Source: Cheiracanthium punctorium
Lineage: Eukaryota > Arthropoda > Arachnida > Araneae > Cheiracanthiidae
Reading direction: 5' to 3'
Assembly: GCA_038373885.1 (NCBI GenBank)
Contig: JAWZYV010012281.1
Coordinates: 1 to 64,000 of the forward strand
Length of the DNA: 64,000 nt
The notes beneath the pieces were generated by a model. The model saw only the letters and a program-made list of their open reading frames with translations, made no database searches and was not told the origin of the DNA. Below are positions 44,770 to 55,520 of this stretch, one piece after another; within the stretch, counting starts at the first letter, position 1; every line of letters begins with the position of its first letter. The position numbers and the translations under genes were made by a program.

Positions 44770-45449
44770 TTGTACAATAAAGTTGATTTGATAGTGTGGA
44801 GAGTGTTTATAATTATGCTCTGTACATTATTTGAATTATAAGTGTTATACTACAGTGCATTTGAATTTGAATTATAAATACATTATTCATTACAAATAAA
44901 TAGGATTACTGTTCATTACAACATAAGTACATAATTATTGATACTTGATGAATTCACGTACATTATTATTAATTAAATCGTACAAAATCGAACACGTGGA
45001 GAAAATTATGTATACTCATCTACCAGCTGTGTGACGTTGCGGCCTGTGCGCAAGCTCCCTCTCACTAAAATTTTAAATGTGCACTCAAATCGAGAGCGAA
45101 GTTCGAAATGTAATTACATTTAAAAAATTCAAGATATTTCCAATGCTAACCCAGTGAAAATTGTGTTAAAGTGTGCACAAACGTACAAAAACATGTGAAA
45201 ATAATGAGAATATCATAAATAAATGTGCGATACACTTACTGCAATAAAAAAAAAAAATTTAAAAATATCTTACAAAGAATTTCAAATGTATAAAAATGTG
45301 AATAAACGTTCATAAATGTTTATTTGTTGTCAATAAAAATGCAATAACATTTGAAAACCCGTTTAACTGCATAAATTAAAATTTGAGAATGCTTGAAAGA
45401 AGTTTTTGCTTCTGATGTGCAGCCCTACGACTGACTGTTTTTTTTTTTA
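44770..45449. other. Unassigned AT-rich stretch
   Basis: No gene or repeat recognised; many ATAAATG-type short motifs but no regular period. Confidence 0.45.
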
Positions 45450-45910
45450 TTCAATTTTTTGCATTGAACATTCGTTGCATTTTGTAAGAAAAATATTATT
45501 TTTTAACGAAATAATATAGAAGAGTATTTTACGTTAATAATACATTTATTTGCTTAACACTATACCTGCCTTTTAATATCATGATTATTGTTTATCATTA
45601 TTATTATTATTACTATAACTATTGTGGTTATTTTAATTAATATTATTCATCTGCTTTGTTTTTTGTTTGTTTCTTCATATTTGGAGCAGTCATTTTCGGA
45701 ATTCTGGAAACAAATTTGTTTTTGTTAAGCTTTCAACTATGTAAGAAATCAAAAGAAGATAGGTTGGTTTAGTGTGATATTTCGTACGTCTGTGTTTGGT
45801 CTGGCGTTTTCGGCGGATTTATCCAGGTGTAACGTGCATACGCGTTAGAACCTTATAAAATGGTCTCTGAACAAGACATCCCCTCCTTAAGCAGATAGAG
45901 CTCGTGCAGT
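45450..45910. repeat. Duplicated block D3 (relative of 41029-41365 plus 41877-41990)
   Basis: TTTTTAACGAAATAATATAG, GTATTTTACGTTAATAA, CTTTGTTTTTTGTTTG and GTTAAGCTTTCAACTATG match 41029-41365. The sequence then continues with TCTGGCGTTTTCGGCGGATT and ATACGCGTTAGAACC, the 41877 repeat, without the 510 bp block between them. Confidence 0.65.
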
Positions 45911-46070
45911 TTTGCCTTAAACAAAAACCAAAACCAAACCATAGTAGAGGAATTTTTTCATTTCTCCAAATCCGCTCAAGAACTTGATAGAATGCATTGG
46001 AACACTCTTCCTATAGTCCGGATTTTGCACCACGTGATTCTTATCTCTTCGGTGGAAGTAAAGCTTAGGA

Positions 46071-46680
46071 CAGGGCCGTATCCAGAAAAAAATTTCGGGA
46101 TGGTCCAAAAATTTGGCAGGGGGTCCGAACGGTGAAAATGGCACAATTTTTCACCAAAAGACTTCAACATTATTATTTTGTTAACAAAAATCTGAATTCA
46201 GGGGTTAAACCAGACCACCACCTCCTAGATAGACAAAGTCTTATGAACAGAAGCTATACAGTTGCTTTTTATACATTAGGTCCACTAAAGTGACGTTATC
46301 ACACATATTTTTTCACAAAATAAAACTAGTCAAAGTTTGTGGTGAATTTACTCCCGCATAAAATATTTTAATGATTTAAGATAGAAAATTTATTTTTACG
46401 ACAAATAGGAAATTTTAACTATCACTAATTGTATAATATGATATAGAAATACATCATAATAAATAATTTTTTATCAGAAAGATATTTTAATTTTTATCGT
46501 TAACTTAAGATATTCTCTAAAATTTGTATCATCCACCAGAAATTTTAAATAGTTTTACTTTGTGAAATGAAAACTGTGATGACGTCATCTTGGACGACCT
46601 AGTGATGACGTAAAAACTTTAGTTCTCAGGCCTTCTGTATCTAGGAGGTGGTGACCAGACCCCCTTGGGTTAGCAGGAAG
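46071..46680. mobile_element. CGTAYCCAGAAAAAAATTTCGG MITE, split by a younger element
   Basis: Left part CAGGGCCGTATCCAGAAAA with AATTTCGGGATGGTCC; right part CCCCTTGGGTTAGC. The inside AAAAGACTTCAACATTATTA matches 57366-57510. The 438 bp element at 46216-46653 interrupts it. Confidence 0.55.
46216..46653. mobile_element. 438 bp MITE (CACCACCTCCTAGAT), 7 bp TSD
   Basis: Inverted termini CACCACCTCCTAGAT flanked by perfect ACCAGAC duplications (46209-46215 and 46654-46660). Arms are long and include TGATGACGTCATC near 46580. The inside (ATATTTTAATGATTTAAGAT, TTTTACGACAAATAGG, AGAAAGATATTTTAATTTT) matches the elements at 51011 and 51439. No coding capacity. Confidence 0.85.
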
Positions 46681-47049
46681 CCATTTCACAGTCAAAACCT
46701 GATTTTATTACGAGTATTTCAACATATAGATTTATCTTTTCCAAACATACCTCGGAAAACCTTAGTGAAGATGTGGATAAGAAATACATACTAGCAGTAC
46801 CCCGCTCACTTTGAGTATAGGTCTCATTTCGCGATTAAACTTCTTGGAGGATAGGATACCTTACGTTTTCTATTCCCAGGTATTTTAGGAGGTTTATTAG
46901 TCATGCCATAAAACCCGTGTTTAAAATCTATTTTTGCTTTATACACTGCTGGACATCCAAAATGCATCATCAAGAAGGACCAAATACTATGTACAGCAAA
47001 ATGTGTTTCGGATGTAACACGATGTACAAGCATGAAACATTGTAAGTAC
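46681..47049. other. Unassigned
   Basis: AT-rich stretch before the Tc1 remnant; a 75-codon minus-strand frame at 46824-47051 shows no clear family match, though it could be decayed sequence downstream of the transposase. Confidence 0.4.
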
Positions 47050-47760
47050 ACTTTTGAAGTGAGGAAGGAAAAATGATGAAGTCAGTATTGAGTATTGCCA
47101 CTAATGATGGCTATGACCGCTGCTACACGTCTCGGTATTGAATCGAGGAGGCTTTGGATGTATTGTTGGAGTATGAAATTCCATGCTGTTGCACATATAG
47201 CCTAATTTTTTTCTGTTGTACAAACGGATAGTGGATCTTGGGCAAAGTCGTTCTGTAGCCATCAACCAGACTTTTTCGATAGACGGTAGATCAGGAGAAC
47301 TAGGAGGCCAAGACATCAATGTATTCTGATGGGCGACGAAGAAGTCTACGTACACACATGCAATTGAGCATTATCTTGTTGTGATACTACCCCCTGCAAG
47401 CTGCGAAGATACGGGAGGACAACGGGCACCAATACCTGAAGAGATACAGCACTCGCTGGTCAGTGTACTCGCAATTTGTACTACGAAGGGGGAGGCGGGA
47501 GTGATATCCAATACCTAGCCAGAACATAATACCCGGTGCAGGATCAGTATTAGGATGCACTTGCATAAGGCATAAGTTCAGTAGTCTCTAACCACGGTAT
47601 CTCCAGACTCATATATGATCATCCTTGTGTTTCAGGCAGAACCGGAATTAGTCAGTAAAAACAATGTCGCTTCATTCGGTTGTCAATGGCTCATTCATCA
47701 CGTAGTTGCCGGTTCCAGCGTTTTATATTTTGACTTAACAGTGAATTCAGCAGTGGATGC
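47050..47760 (-). pseudogene. Tc1-type transposase pseudogene
   Basis: A Tc1 transposase is a DD34E enzyme that cuts at TA. On the minus strand the pieces appear in gene order across three frames: IVFTDESRFCLKHKDDHIY, containing the first catalytic aspartate (near 47640); the following YWCPLSSRIF and preceding LGIGYHSRLPLRSTNCEYTD strand region; VVSQQDNAQLHV, with the second aspartate (usual QQDNARPH); NTLMSWPPSSPDLPSIEKVW at about 47270-47310, with the third acidic residue (E of SIEKVW; usual SPIEHVW); and WNFILQQYIQSLLDSIPRRV near the end. Stops and frameshifts separate these parts. The N-terminal DNA-binding half is not recognisable. The neighbouring sequence at 47830-47876 is a MITE remnant. 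Confidence 0.8.
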
Positions 47761-47824
47761 GTTGCGGATATTACACCTTGCTTGTAGAAATTGCCTTGCT
47801 TGTAGTAGGAGCTTGTAGAAATTT

Positions 47825-47880
47825 CCTGTTCACAAAGAGTGGTTACTGATATTCCGGAACAGTTCGCAGCTATGAATGCT
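47825..47880. repeat. MITE remnant (177 bp family, right end)
   Basis: AAGAGTGGTTACTGATATTC followed by CGGAACAGTTCGCAGCTATG is the right arm of the 177 bp family. The left arm is not found. Confidence 0.6.
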
Positions 47881-48119
47881 GGGAAAATGCTCATTTTCTT
47901 GCACGAGGCTTTCTGAAGCTGTTTACTTCAAAATGGTTTTATTTTCTCTCTTTATATAGTTCTTGCAGGTAACGCTTCAAGAGCCCGCGATATGCGTCTT
48001 CGCTGAAATGTTAGTCTTTTGTATATCTCATCCCCGCAAATGCCGTTGCAATTTTCACTTCACTTGGATACTCCTTTCTTTAACCCCACCATCGCTGAGT
48101 GGATAAGCCAATGAACATG

Positions 48120-48290
48120 TTAGACGGCTGAAGTGTGATGTTTCGGCGTTCGGGCCTGGCCGCGCGGCCGTCGATCTAACGGTCTGGAGTTTTGGTCGGT
48201 TTTCTCCAGATATAACGCAAATATGCGTTAGAACCCCTTAAAAATTCTGCAGACCAAGACCTCCCCCCTACCCCCGTAGGCAGATTCCCG
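48120..48290. repeat. Dispersed repeat copy (TCTGGAGTTTT family) with GC-rich palindrome
   Basis: GTGATGTTTCGGCG, CCTGGCCGCGCGGCCGTCG (palindromic core GGCCGCGCGGCC), ATCTAACGGTCTGGAGTTTT and ATATGCGTTAGAACCCC. Matches 41877-41990 and 45780-45910. Confidence 0.55.
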
Positions 48291-51003
48291 TCGTGTAGGC
48301 TTCCTATAACAAACACGCTTCCTTCTTGATGTTGCATTTAGCATAGCAGGCAGTGTAGAAAGACCTAGCCTTGAAGAAATGAAAGTCATGTGTTTTCTCG
48401 TATCGCTAACTTAACATTTCAATGTATTATTTTGTGAATGTTAGGTTCTTATTATTTCATACATTTTGTTAGGATATAGACTTGGAAATAAAGATAAAAA
48501 TATTCTGTTTAGAGATCATACTTTTTGATGAAGCTTAACTTTTTGCTTATAACTTAAAACCAAAACACTTATTAATACACCGAGCTTTTATAAGTTATAT
48601 ATTACTGCACATTTATAAAGGAATAAGTTAAAAATGCAATGGAACTGGGTAAATGTAAAGATCCAGCTTCAGGAACCTTAAACTTTTCAGACATGGTTAA
48701 ATAATTTCTCTTTTAAGCAAATAATCATTCGTTTGGTAATTTAGATTCAACGTGTAATAATAAATTAATAAACAAAACAATAAATAATAATAATGATAAT
48801 AATAATCGCTCAATATTCAATTTTCGAGGAAATATTCTTTTCATATGAGCACAAATTGGAATATCCACACTGTACGATAATATAGGTTATTTTTGTGTCC
48901 TCAATTTAAGAAAGCGATCTTTGAAAGGGTTAATTGACTAGAACTATTCATGCACCATACATTTCCTAAGTCTTCCAAATACCGTTTTTTATACTTCTTG
49001 TGTCAGTATTGCTAAAATAATAAATTTTAATACTTGAAAATTAATCTGTAAAAAAAAAAAACCCTGAAATATTCACGCAAGTTTGTTGCAGAGGTTCTAA
49101 TACATTCCAAAAAACTTGCGACTTACGCAGTTTTTGGAATGATCTGTTCAATTAGGGTCGGCGGGGTATTTTGAAGAAACGTAAAATCTGAAATATTTTT
49201 CGGGACATATAAAGTCTAATGAGTAGACCTAACAGTTTATAGACCAGACAGTTTATAGTTTATGATTCAGCTTCCATTTAACAGCGTTCAAACTTTTCCT
49301 AAATTTTAAACACGTATTGTTTGAGTTTCATAATATGACTTTTAAAGATTTCGCGATTCAACTGCAGATAATTTAGCCATTTATTTTTCTTTCATTTTAG
49401 CGTGTGATAATCTGACATTTTATTGTTATTGTCTATCTTCCCTTACACTTCCTTGTTGAACAATCATATTTTAAAATTCAAAACATGTTTAACGCGTTTA
49501 AACTGAAGAAAATTTTGAAAGTCATTAAACGAAAGTTTAGCTAAATTTAAAACCGTAATCTTAAGCCTTTCATATTAAATATTGTAATTTTTGTGCATTT
49601 AATGTTATAATTTTTGTTGTTGTTGTTGTTCATTTTCTCCGAAGAATACCGTTACTTTATTATAAATTGCTAGGGAACTTTTCTGAATATTTCTGATTTG
49701 TAGTTTTTATAAATTCATTTTAAAAATTGCAGCTTCATATGTATTTTAAGAAAATTGCATGTAAGCATCATAAAGGGGTATATTATGCATTTACATACTT
49801 CGTTCATCTACTTCTTAATGCAGAGAATTTGGTAATTTAGATTAACCAATAATTTTACATGCATAGTAACCTATGCCATTCTGTTAATTGTTTTCTTATT
49901 CTACTACAGTTTTTTATAGCAAAGATCAGATATTTTTAACAGCTCTTAATCGGAAATGGGGGCTTTCAATTAAATACGCTTACGTTTACAAAAAGCATTT
50001 TCAAGATAATGGATACTTTCTATAGATTCATCAGTGACGCGCTCAATTTTAGCACGCGTATTTTCATAAAGCAGAAAAGATTTGCAAGAATAACAAAACA
50101 AAAGAATTCAATAGGCACATCATCTAAAGTAATGTCGAAAACATGAGCAGGTTGAACAAGATTACTAAATGTTTATCATCGTAACACTTATAACATTATC
50201 CTTGTCCTTTTCAGGTCGACTCAGTTAATTGAAACGATCACAGAGATAGAATTATTCCTTGTTTCAGAATAGATCCAAATGCTTTCAAAGATCATGCGTA
50301 AGATAAAATGAACTAATAAAACCGTGGCACAACAATCGTTTACGTAACGGTAAAGTTAATAATACGGGGAAAACCAAAGTATTTGTAGTTGTCTAGTTAT
50401 AAAAACTTTACCCAGTGTATTAGTATAGGAAAGATTATTTAACAAGAGAATAAATATTCACGGTAAGAAACAAATGGCATTTTCATATTAATTGTGGTAA
50501 CCTAGGCTACTGAGACAAAAGCCAATAAAGAAATACTGATATCTAGTCCATCTCACACTTAAAGTTGTGAATGCAGAATTCTGTAAGAATAATTGTAAGA
50601 TTCAGACTCATTTATAAAGTGCCTATAAAGGCATAAAAGGACTAAATTTGCCATTTCTTTTTGGAAAACTAAGATTAATTGGATTTCTTCTAAATATAGT
50701 TCAAGAAAAACACTGTGAAGAGTGGCATTTAATCAAACCATGTCTGTTAAATATTTACCGAAATTAAAATACTATATTTGTAAAATTCAGCTTATTATTT
50801 CCCAGAAACTGCGCGAGCGTAATACTAATCCTGCTCTTGGAATATACTACACATTCATAACTTACTTGATTTGGAAGAACACAAATGAGCTGTGTTTGAA
50901 TGCTGAAAAGGATATTTAGCGCCTTTCGCCAAAAACAAAAACGGAAAACTTTGAACTAGGGAGGCCATCTGGTCCTGTAATCGACAACCATTTTTCTGTG
51001 TGC
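48291..51003. other. Unassigned AT-rich stretch (~2.7 kb)
   Basis: I see no gene, inverted-repeat element or match to the other repeats. It includes an imperfect (AAT)n tract near 48770-48810 and a (TTG)n tract near 49614-49630. Open frames such as 50722-50919 look like chance in AT-rich DNA. This is the longest stretch of apparently single-copy sequence in the window. Confidence 0.45.
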
Positions 51004-51010
51004 GTTTAAA

Positions 51011-51431
51011 CAACGCCTCCTAGAAAGCCTTACAACTCCTACGTCACCAAAGTTTGACGTCATCACTAGCCCTACTTTTAAAAGCTTTATTTTATCAAAA
51101 TAAAACTATTAAAAATTTCCTATGAATTCAACAAATATTAGAAAATATCTTAAACTAAACATTAAAATTAAAATGCCTTTCTCATACGAAATATTCAGCA
51201 TGTTTGAATTCCCTATCATATTACCTAATCAGTCATATTTAAAAACTGCCATTTGTCGCAAAATTTTATTTTCTATCTCAAATGGTCAAAATATTTCTAT
51301 TCATGGGTAAACACACCAGAAATTTTTAATAACTTTATTTTGTGAAAATAAAACTTTTAAGTGTAGGTCAGAGGATCACACCAAAGTCTGGTGACGTAGG
51401 AGTTGCAAGGCTTTGTACATCTAGGGTGTTG
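51011..51431. mobile_element. 7-bp-TSD MITE, first of a back-to-back pair (421 bp)
   Basis: Starts CAACGCCTCCTAGAAAGCCT and ends with inverted CATCTAGGGTGTTG. Flanks are GTTTAAA (51004-51010) and GCTTAAC (51432-51438), agreeing at five of seven positions. Arms of more than 100 bp contain TTTGACGTCATCAC. The inside runs in the opposite direction to that of the next element. Confidence 0.8.
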
Positions 51432-51438
51432 GCTTAAC

Positions 51439-51866
51439 CAATGCCTCCTAGATATAGAAAGCCTTACCACAGCTACGTCACTCAGCTTTGACGTCATCAT
51501 TTGGCCTACATTTAAAAGTTTGATTGTGATAAAATAAATAAATTAAAAATTTATGGTGAATTATGGTATCAAATTATGCAATATTTTAATAACTTGAGAT
51601 AAAAAATATAATTTTACGACAAATGGCAGTTTTTAACTGATAACTAATTAGATAATGTGATAAGGAAATAGATCATACTGAATAATTTCATATGAGAAAG
51701 ATATTTTAATTTTAATATGAGATATTTTCTAATATTTTGTAGTATTTACCAGAAATTTTTAATTTATTTATTTTATCACAATCAAACTTTTAGGTGTAAG
51801 CCAAATGATGACGTCAAAGCTCGGTGACGTAGCTGTGGTAAGGCTTTCTATATCTAGGAGGTGTTG
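51439..51866. mobile_element. 7-bp-TSD MITE, second of the pair (428 bp)
   Basis: Starts CAATGCCTCCTAGATATAGA and ends with inverted TCTATATCTAGGAGGTGTTG. Flanks are GCTTAAC (51432-51438) and GCTTAAA (51867-51873). TIR arms are about 130 bp, nearly perfect, with TTTGACGTCATCATTTGG at each end. Inside orientation equals that of 46216-46653. Confidence 0.85.
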
Positions 51867-52146
51867 GCTTAAAGCAGCATGTTTTGTCAACATTTTTTTA
51901 AACGATAATCAGCCGAAAATTTTAGCACATGCATTTGATATATCCTAATCCAGAAATTTCTGTTTGTACAAAAGTGGTTTCATTCCGAAGTAGTTGGAAA
52001 CTTTTCTTGGAAATATTGATCATTTCGTAGTTCTTCTTTTTCCGGGAATAAAAAAGAATTAAAAATAATATCTAAAATTATTAAAGGCTTTTCTTTTCTT
52101 TGTTGTTTTTTAATTTATATTTTTCGCTTCCAGAAAACAATTTTTA

Positions 52147-52175
<29 letters not shown>

Positions 52176-52179
<4 letters not shown>

Positions 52180-52332
52180 GCTGCCAACTCTTCCGGTTTT
52201 TACGGAAGATTTTCCACCACTAATTTTTACTTACGAATTTAACCTTAAAATAAGTCTAAAATTTCATTGTAAAATAAAATTGTTTGAAGATAGCTTCTTC
52301 TTCCGGAAAAACCGGAAGAGTTGGTAGTTATA
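52176..52332 (+). mobile_element. MITE of the 162 bp family, in a TA run
   Basis: CATAGCTGCCAACTCTTCCG at the left and, inverted, TATAACTACCAACTCTTCCG at the right, with the GGAAGATTTTCCACCACTAA block. It sits within an (AT)n run so the target duplication cannot be read. Confidence 0.75.
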
Positions 52333-52683
52333 TATATATATTTAGCAATCAGTTGAGCAAAACATCAGATCAAGTCCTAAATTGCTGGCACATTTGATCC
52401 TTTCCCCGGGGAGGTTTGATTATTAAAACACATACGCATTTATATGATAGAAATTCAATATGCCGTTCTCTAATATCTTGTTGTTGTTTCTTATGCCTTC
52501 TGACAGCCGCATACGTTGGCAGATCCCCTCATATAGGAGGCGATGGGTAGAGTGGGCCGCCTTCTGTTTTTAGTGGCCCCAGCGGGAGGAAGTCCGACTT
52601 TCGCCCGGTGGTCGTCTAATTTTGAGCCACTTCCAGAGGAGGGACCAACCCCCTGAATTCGTTACCCCCAGAAGTATCGTTTA

Positions 52684-53449
52684 AGGTATCCGTAAACCTC
52701 AGAAACGTAATTTTCGGTCAAAAAATCGATTTTTCAGTTTTGATGAAATAATAAAATTTGATCATTTATCTTTCTAAAACCACTTGAATTTTTATTGCAT
52801 CACAAGTAGAATAGAGATATAGCAGTTTGAAAATTAGTAGTTCGAAAAGAAAAGAAAAGAAAGTAGTGGAAAATTAGTAAGAAACATAAAGTGTATATGA
52901 AAGTTGTTTTTAGCATTTTCTCAATATAATTTTTTTTGACGATTTATTTATCGCAAAACATCATAAATTAAAAACCAATGCATTGAATGGAATGAATTTT
53001 TGTTCGCATGTTGTTTATATATTATTAAAGGGAATACACTATGCTCATTAACATAAACTAATAATATTTCAATTTATGGCTATTTATATTTAAAGTTCTT
53101 GGCTTCTTTCACATTTCTTATAATATTCATACAGATTTACTGTTTCAGCTTCTCATGTAGCATTACAAACTTCTTGATAATAGTCTATTCCCTAGATTAT
53201 ATTATCATTAATCTTATGCATTTTACAGATTTTGAATATGTAAGTAATTTTTCGAGTTATGGTGTTTTGCGGAAATGCAAAAATTTTGATATTTTTTTTA
53301 TCTTTTCCTGCCCCAATTCTTTTTTCAGATATTTGATAAGTTTGTTTTAAATGATTATCTCATTTTTTTTACATTTAATGATAAAATCTATTTTTAAGTG
53401 TAAAATTTTTAAAATTTCAAAAAAAGTGTCCGCAGAGGTAAGGATACCT
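52684..53449. mobile_element. 766 bp TIR element with TA target duplication
   Basis: Ends AGGTATCCGTAAACCTC and, inverted, AGGTATCCTTACCTCTGCGG. TA on both sides (52682-52683 and 53450-53451) joins the SINE back to CGTTTAACAAATT, equal to CGTTTAACAACTT in the intact SINE at 62865. The inside is AT-rich with no readable transposase; 53099-53350 is an open but featureless hydrophobic frame. Confidence 0.75.
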
Positions 53450-53579
53450 TAACAAATTAGAGGACATTGGATCTGCGGCGGATTTCACATGCACCTGCTC
53501 CCATTAGCGTACACGGCCCCAAAGCAGTCGAACCGAGAAGGACTTGATCCTACCAAGCCGGATGCTGCTTCACTGCCGT

Positions 53580-53688
53580 CCCTAGTAGCACAAATAGTTC
53601 AAAAAACGTTAAAATTACGTTGGAAACACGTTTTTTGACGTTAAAAATCGTGTTTTAAACGTCTTTTGGACTAATTTTGCTACTAGTG
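53580..53688. mobile_element. 109 bp palindromic MITE
   Basis: CCCTAGTAGCACAAATAGTT on the left and, inverted, CACTAGTAGCAAAATTAGTC on the right; almost the entire element is an inverted repeat with ACGTT/AACGT blocks in the middle. Flanked by GT on both sides; removing it restores GCCGTGTTCTTATGGG of the SINE. Confidence 0.75.
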
Positions 53689-53735
53689 GTGTTCTTATGG
53701 GAACGGAGTTTAGAAGCCAGGCCACTGCGAGTCCC

Positions 53736-54098
53736 CTAATATATAAAATAATAAAATACTACAAATAAATGTACAAATGTTGAAAATACATTTTTCTGTA
53801 TAAATTATTGTTATGATTGTTAATTGTTCTGTATAAATTATTGTTATGATTGTTATGTTGTAAATTATTGTTAAACTTAAATTTGCACTTTCATTGACAG
53901 CAAAAATCTTATAAAACAAATTAAAACTGCTGCAGTTTTAAAAATTTCACCAAGCATGATTTGTTTTCAGATTTTTTTTGGACAATTTCTTCAATGACGG
54001 CAACAATGATGTTTGCGTTTTCAGGATAAGTACCTCCATTACGGACCTGATTTTATATATCCACTTTAACCCTAGCGTCAATCAACAAGCGCTCCACG
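53736..54098. other. Unassigned; small tandem duplication
   Basis: Two copies of a ~33 bp unit with CTGTATAAATTATTGTTATG lie at about 53797-53862. Otherwise nothing recognised. Confidence 0.5.
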
Positions 54099-54127
54099 TT
54101 TTTTTTTTTTTTTTTTTTTTTTTTTTT
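54099..54127. repeat. Poly-T tract (29 T, followed by more T runs)
   Basis: T homopolymer continued to about 54150 with single G interruptions, at the truncated edge of the inverted Helitron fragment. Confidence 0.9.
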
Positions 54128-54149
54128 GTTTTTGTTTTTTTTTTTTTTT

Positions 54150-54640
54150 GTTTATGCAGTTTGAAACAATTTTCACAAAATCTCAAAATCTAATCAAGAT
54201 TCTTTAAAAATTCGACAACAATGTTTGAAGTTGAGTGACCACCAATCACACAAACACACACACACACAAACATGATACCATATTTCATTTCAATCGCTTC
54301 AGTCTTTTTTACGTGATACTCGAACATATGTTTACACAGTTTGAAACGATTTTCACAAAATCTGAAAATCTAATGAAGATTTTAAAAAAATTCAACGCCT
54401 ATGTTTTGAGTGACCACCTATCATGGCACCAAATATCATATCATTCGCCTCAGTCGTTTTTACGTGATGCTTAAACAAAAAAAGCGTCACGGAGACAATG
54501 ACAGAATGACAGAACGACCGACAGACAAACTTTTTTTTGAGGGTCGCACCGCATTCCCAGGTGTTTGAAACGGATAGAAAACGCATAATTTTTGAATTCC
54601 GAGAAATGTACAGACAAAAGTCTAATTTTATTTAGATAGA
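54150..54640 (-). mobile_element. 5' fragment of a Helitron, minus strand
   Basis: On the minus strand it begins TCTATCTAAATAAAATTAGA after A at 54641 and continues with the CTGTACATTTCTCGGAATTC and CCGTTTCAAACACC regions and the ATGATAGGTGGTCACTCAA satellite, as in the Helitron at 23566. It stops at poly-T, so the 3' part is missing. Confidence 0.7.
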
Positions 54641-54708
54641 TAATTTTATTTAGATAACTTAGCACAAATGATCTGACAACTACTGGGCTATTATTTTCAT
54701 ATCGCATC

Positions 54709-54980
54709 CGAGCAAACACGCTACTGGCCGCAAAATGACGGCAAGGTACCCGCCGTGCTGGCAAAGTGCCGTATGCCGGGAGCACAGTACATTGCCGTCA
54801 GTTTAAAGTCACTGGAATACCAATGCCTGAAAAATGCATATGCGCCAGTACATTGCCAGTAATGGCGAAATGCCTGTCGCGCCCATGTGTCTAAAACAGG
54901 CACAGCATAGTTAACGGCGTGGTACTGTTTAAAATGTACCGGGCCAGCACTTTTTAGAGGTAATGGGCCAGTAAATAGTT
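54709..54980. mobile_element. GC-rich repeat G, copy 1
   Basis: Begins CCGAGCAAACACGCTACTGG, the inverted form of the end of copy 2 (58430-58453). The interior is a dense set of short GC-rich words in both orientations: GGCACTGGCC-like, GCCAGTA, TGCCGT, GTACCGGGCCAGCAC. G+C is far above its surroundings. The right border is unclear. No gene is apparent. Confidence 0.55.
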
Positions 54981-55379
54981 CGTAGTGTTAGCATAAAATT
55001 TCGTTATTTCATTTAAATAAATGGGACCTATATCAGATGTCGGCCCGAGGCCGCACGTTGGCTTAATGAAACTCTGATAGGCGTTCATATTATTATTATT
55101 ATTATTACTATTATTATTATTGGATGTGGGGGTGGTGAATTAGTTCATATTGGACTTTCATATTTTAGTACTAAAACTGAAATAATACAAACAAGTTCAA
55201 TATGATATAAAAATATTCACTACACCTACAGTGAACCCCCCTACCCCCACCCGCTGTATTAGGCGCGTATGTACAGAATTATAAATTTTATTCGTAAAAT
55301 CTGTATACTTTATATTAATTTTTTTATAGTTTGTTGAATCTTTCCTGAAAACAAAATTGATGACTTTTTCCTATGCAGG
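54981..55379. other. Unassigned, with (ATT)n at 55087-55121
   Basis: Nothing but the triplet microsatellite is recognised. Confidence 0.45.
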
Positions 55380-55520
55380 GACGTGGCCAGGGTGGGTGTC
55401 CTGGGGGCTTGACACGCCCCCCCCCCGAAATTTTGAATTTTTGTTTATTGGATGTCAAGTAAATTTCATGCAATTTTATGAGACATTCTAGCGTTTTTAG
55501 CTTCCGGGCACCCCCTGTGA
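55380..55520. repeat. C/G-run MITE remnant
   Basis: AGGGACGTGGCCAGGGTGGG, a C-run and TTTTGAATTTTTG at the left; GGGCACCCCCTGTGATGAAG at the right. It resembles the hAT-like C/G-run group but its ends do not pair well. Confidence 0.45.

Larger units (their letters stand above)
52479..53735 (-). mobile_element. SINE family S copy split by two insertions
   Basis: On the minus strand it follows the family S order, with a CAA tail at 52479-52486 and the GGACTCGCAGTGGCCTGGCT start at about 53735. Flanks CTAATATCT and CTAATATAT are its likely target duplication. Elements at 52684-53449 and 53580-53688 interrupt it; the copy at 62708-63051 has neither and serves as the empty site. Confidence 0.7.

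Noticed and set aside
51122..51310. 62-codon frame in the first MITE of the pair
   Set aside because: It lies in the non-coding interior of a 421 bp MITE; the equivalent region in the other two copies is not open.
53099..53350. Hydrophobic 83-codon frame resembling a membrane protein
   Set aside because: It is AT-rich sequence inside a 766 bp transposon insertion; the hydrophobicity follows from T-rich codons.
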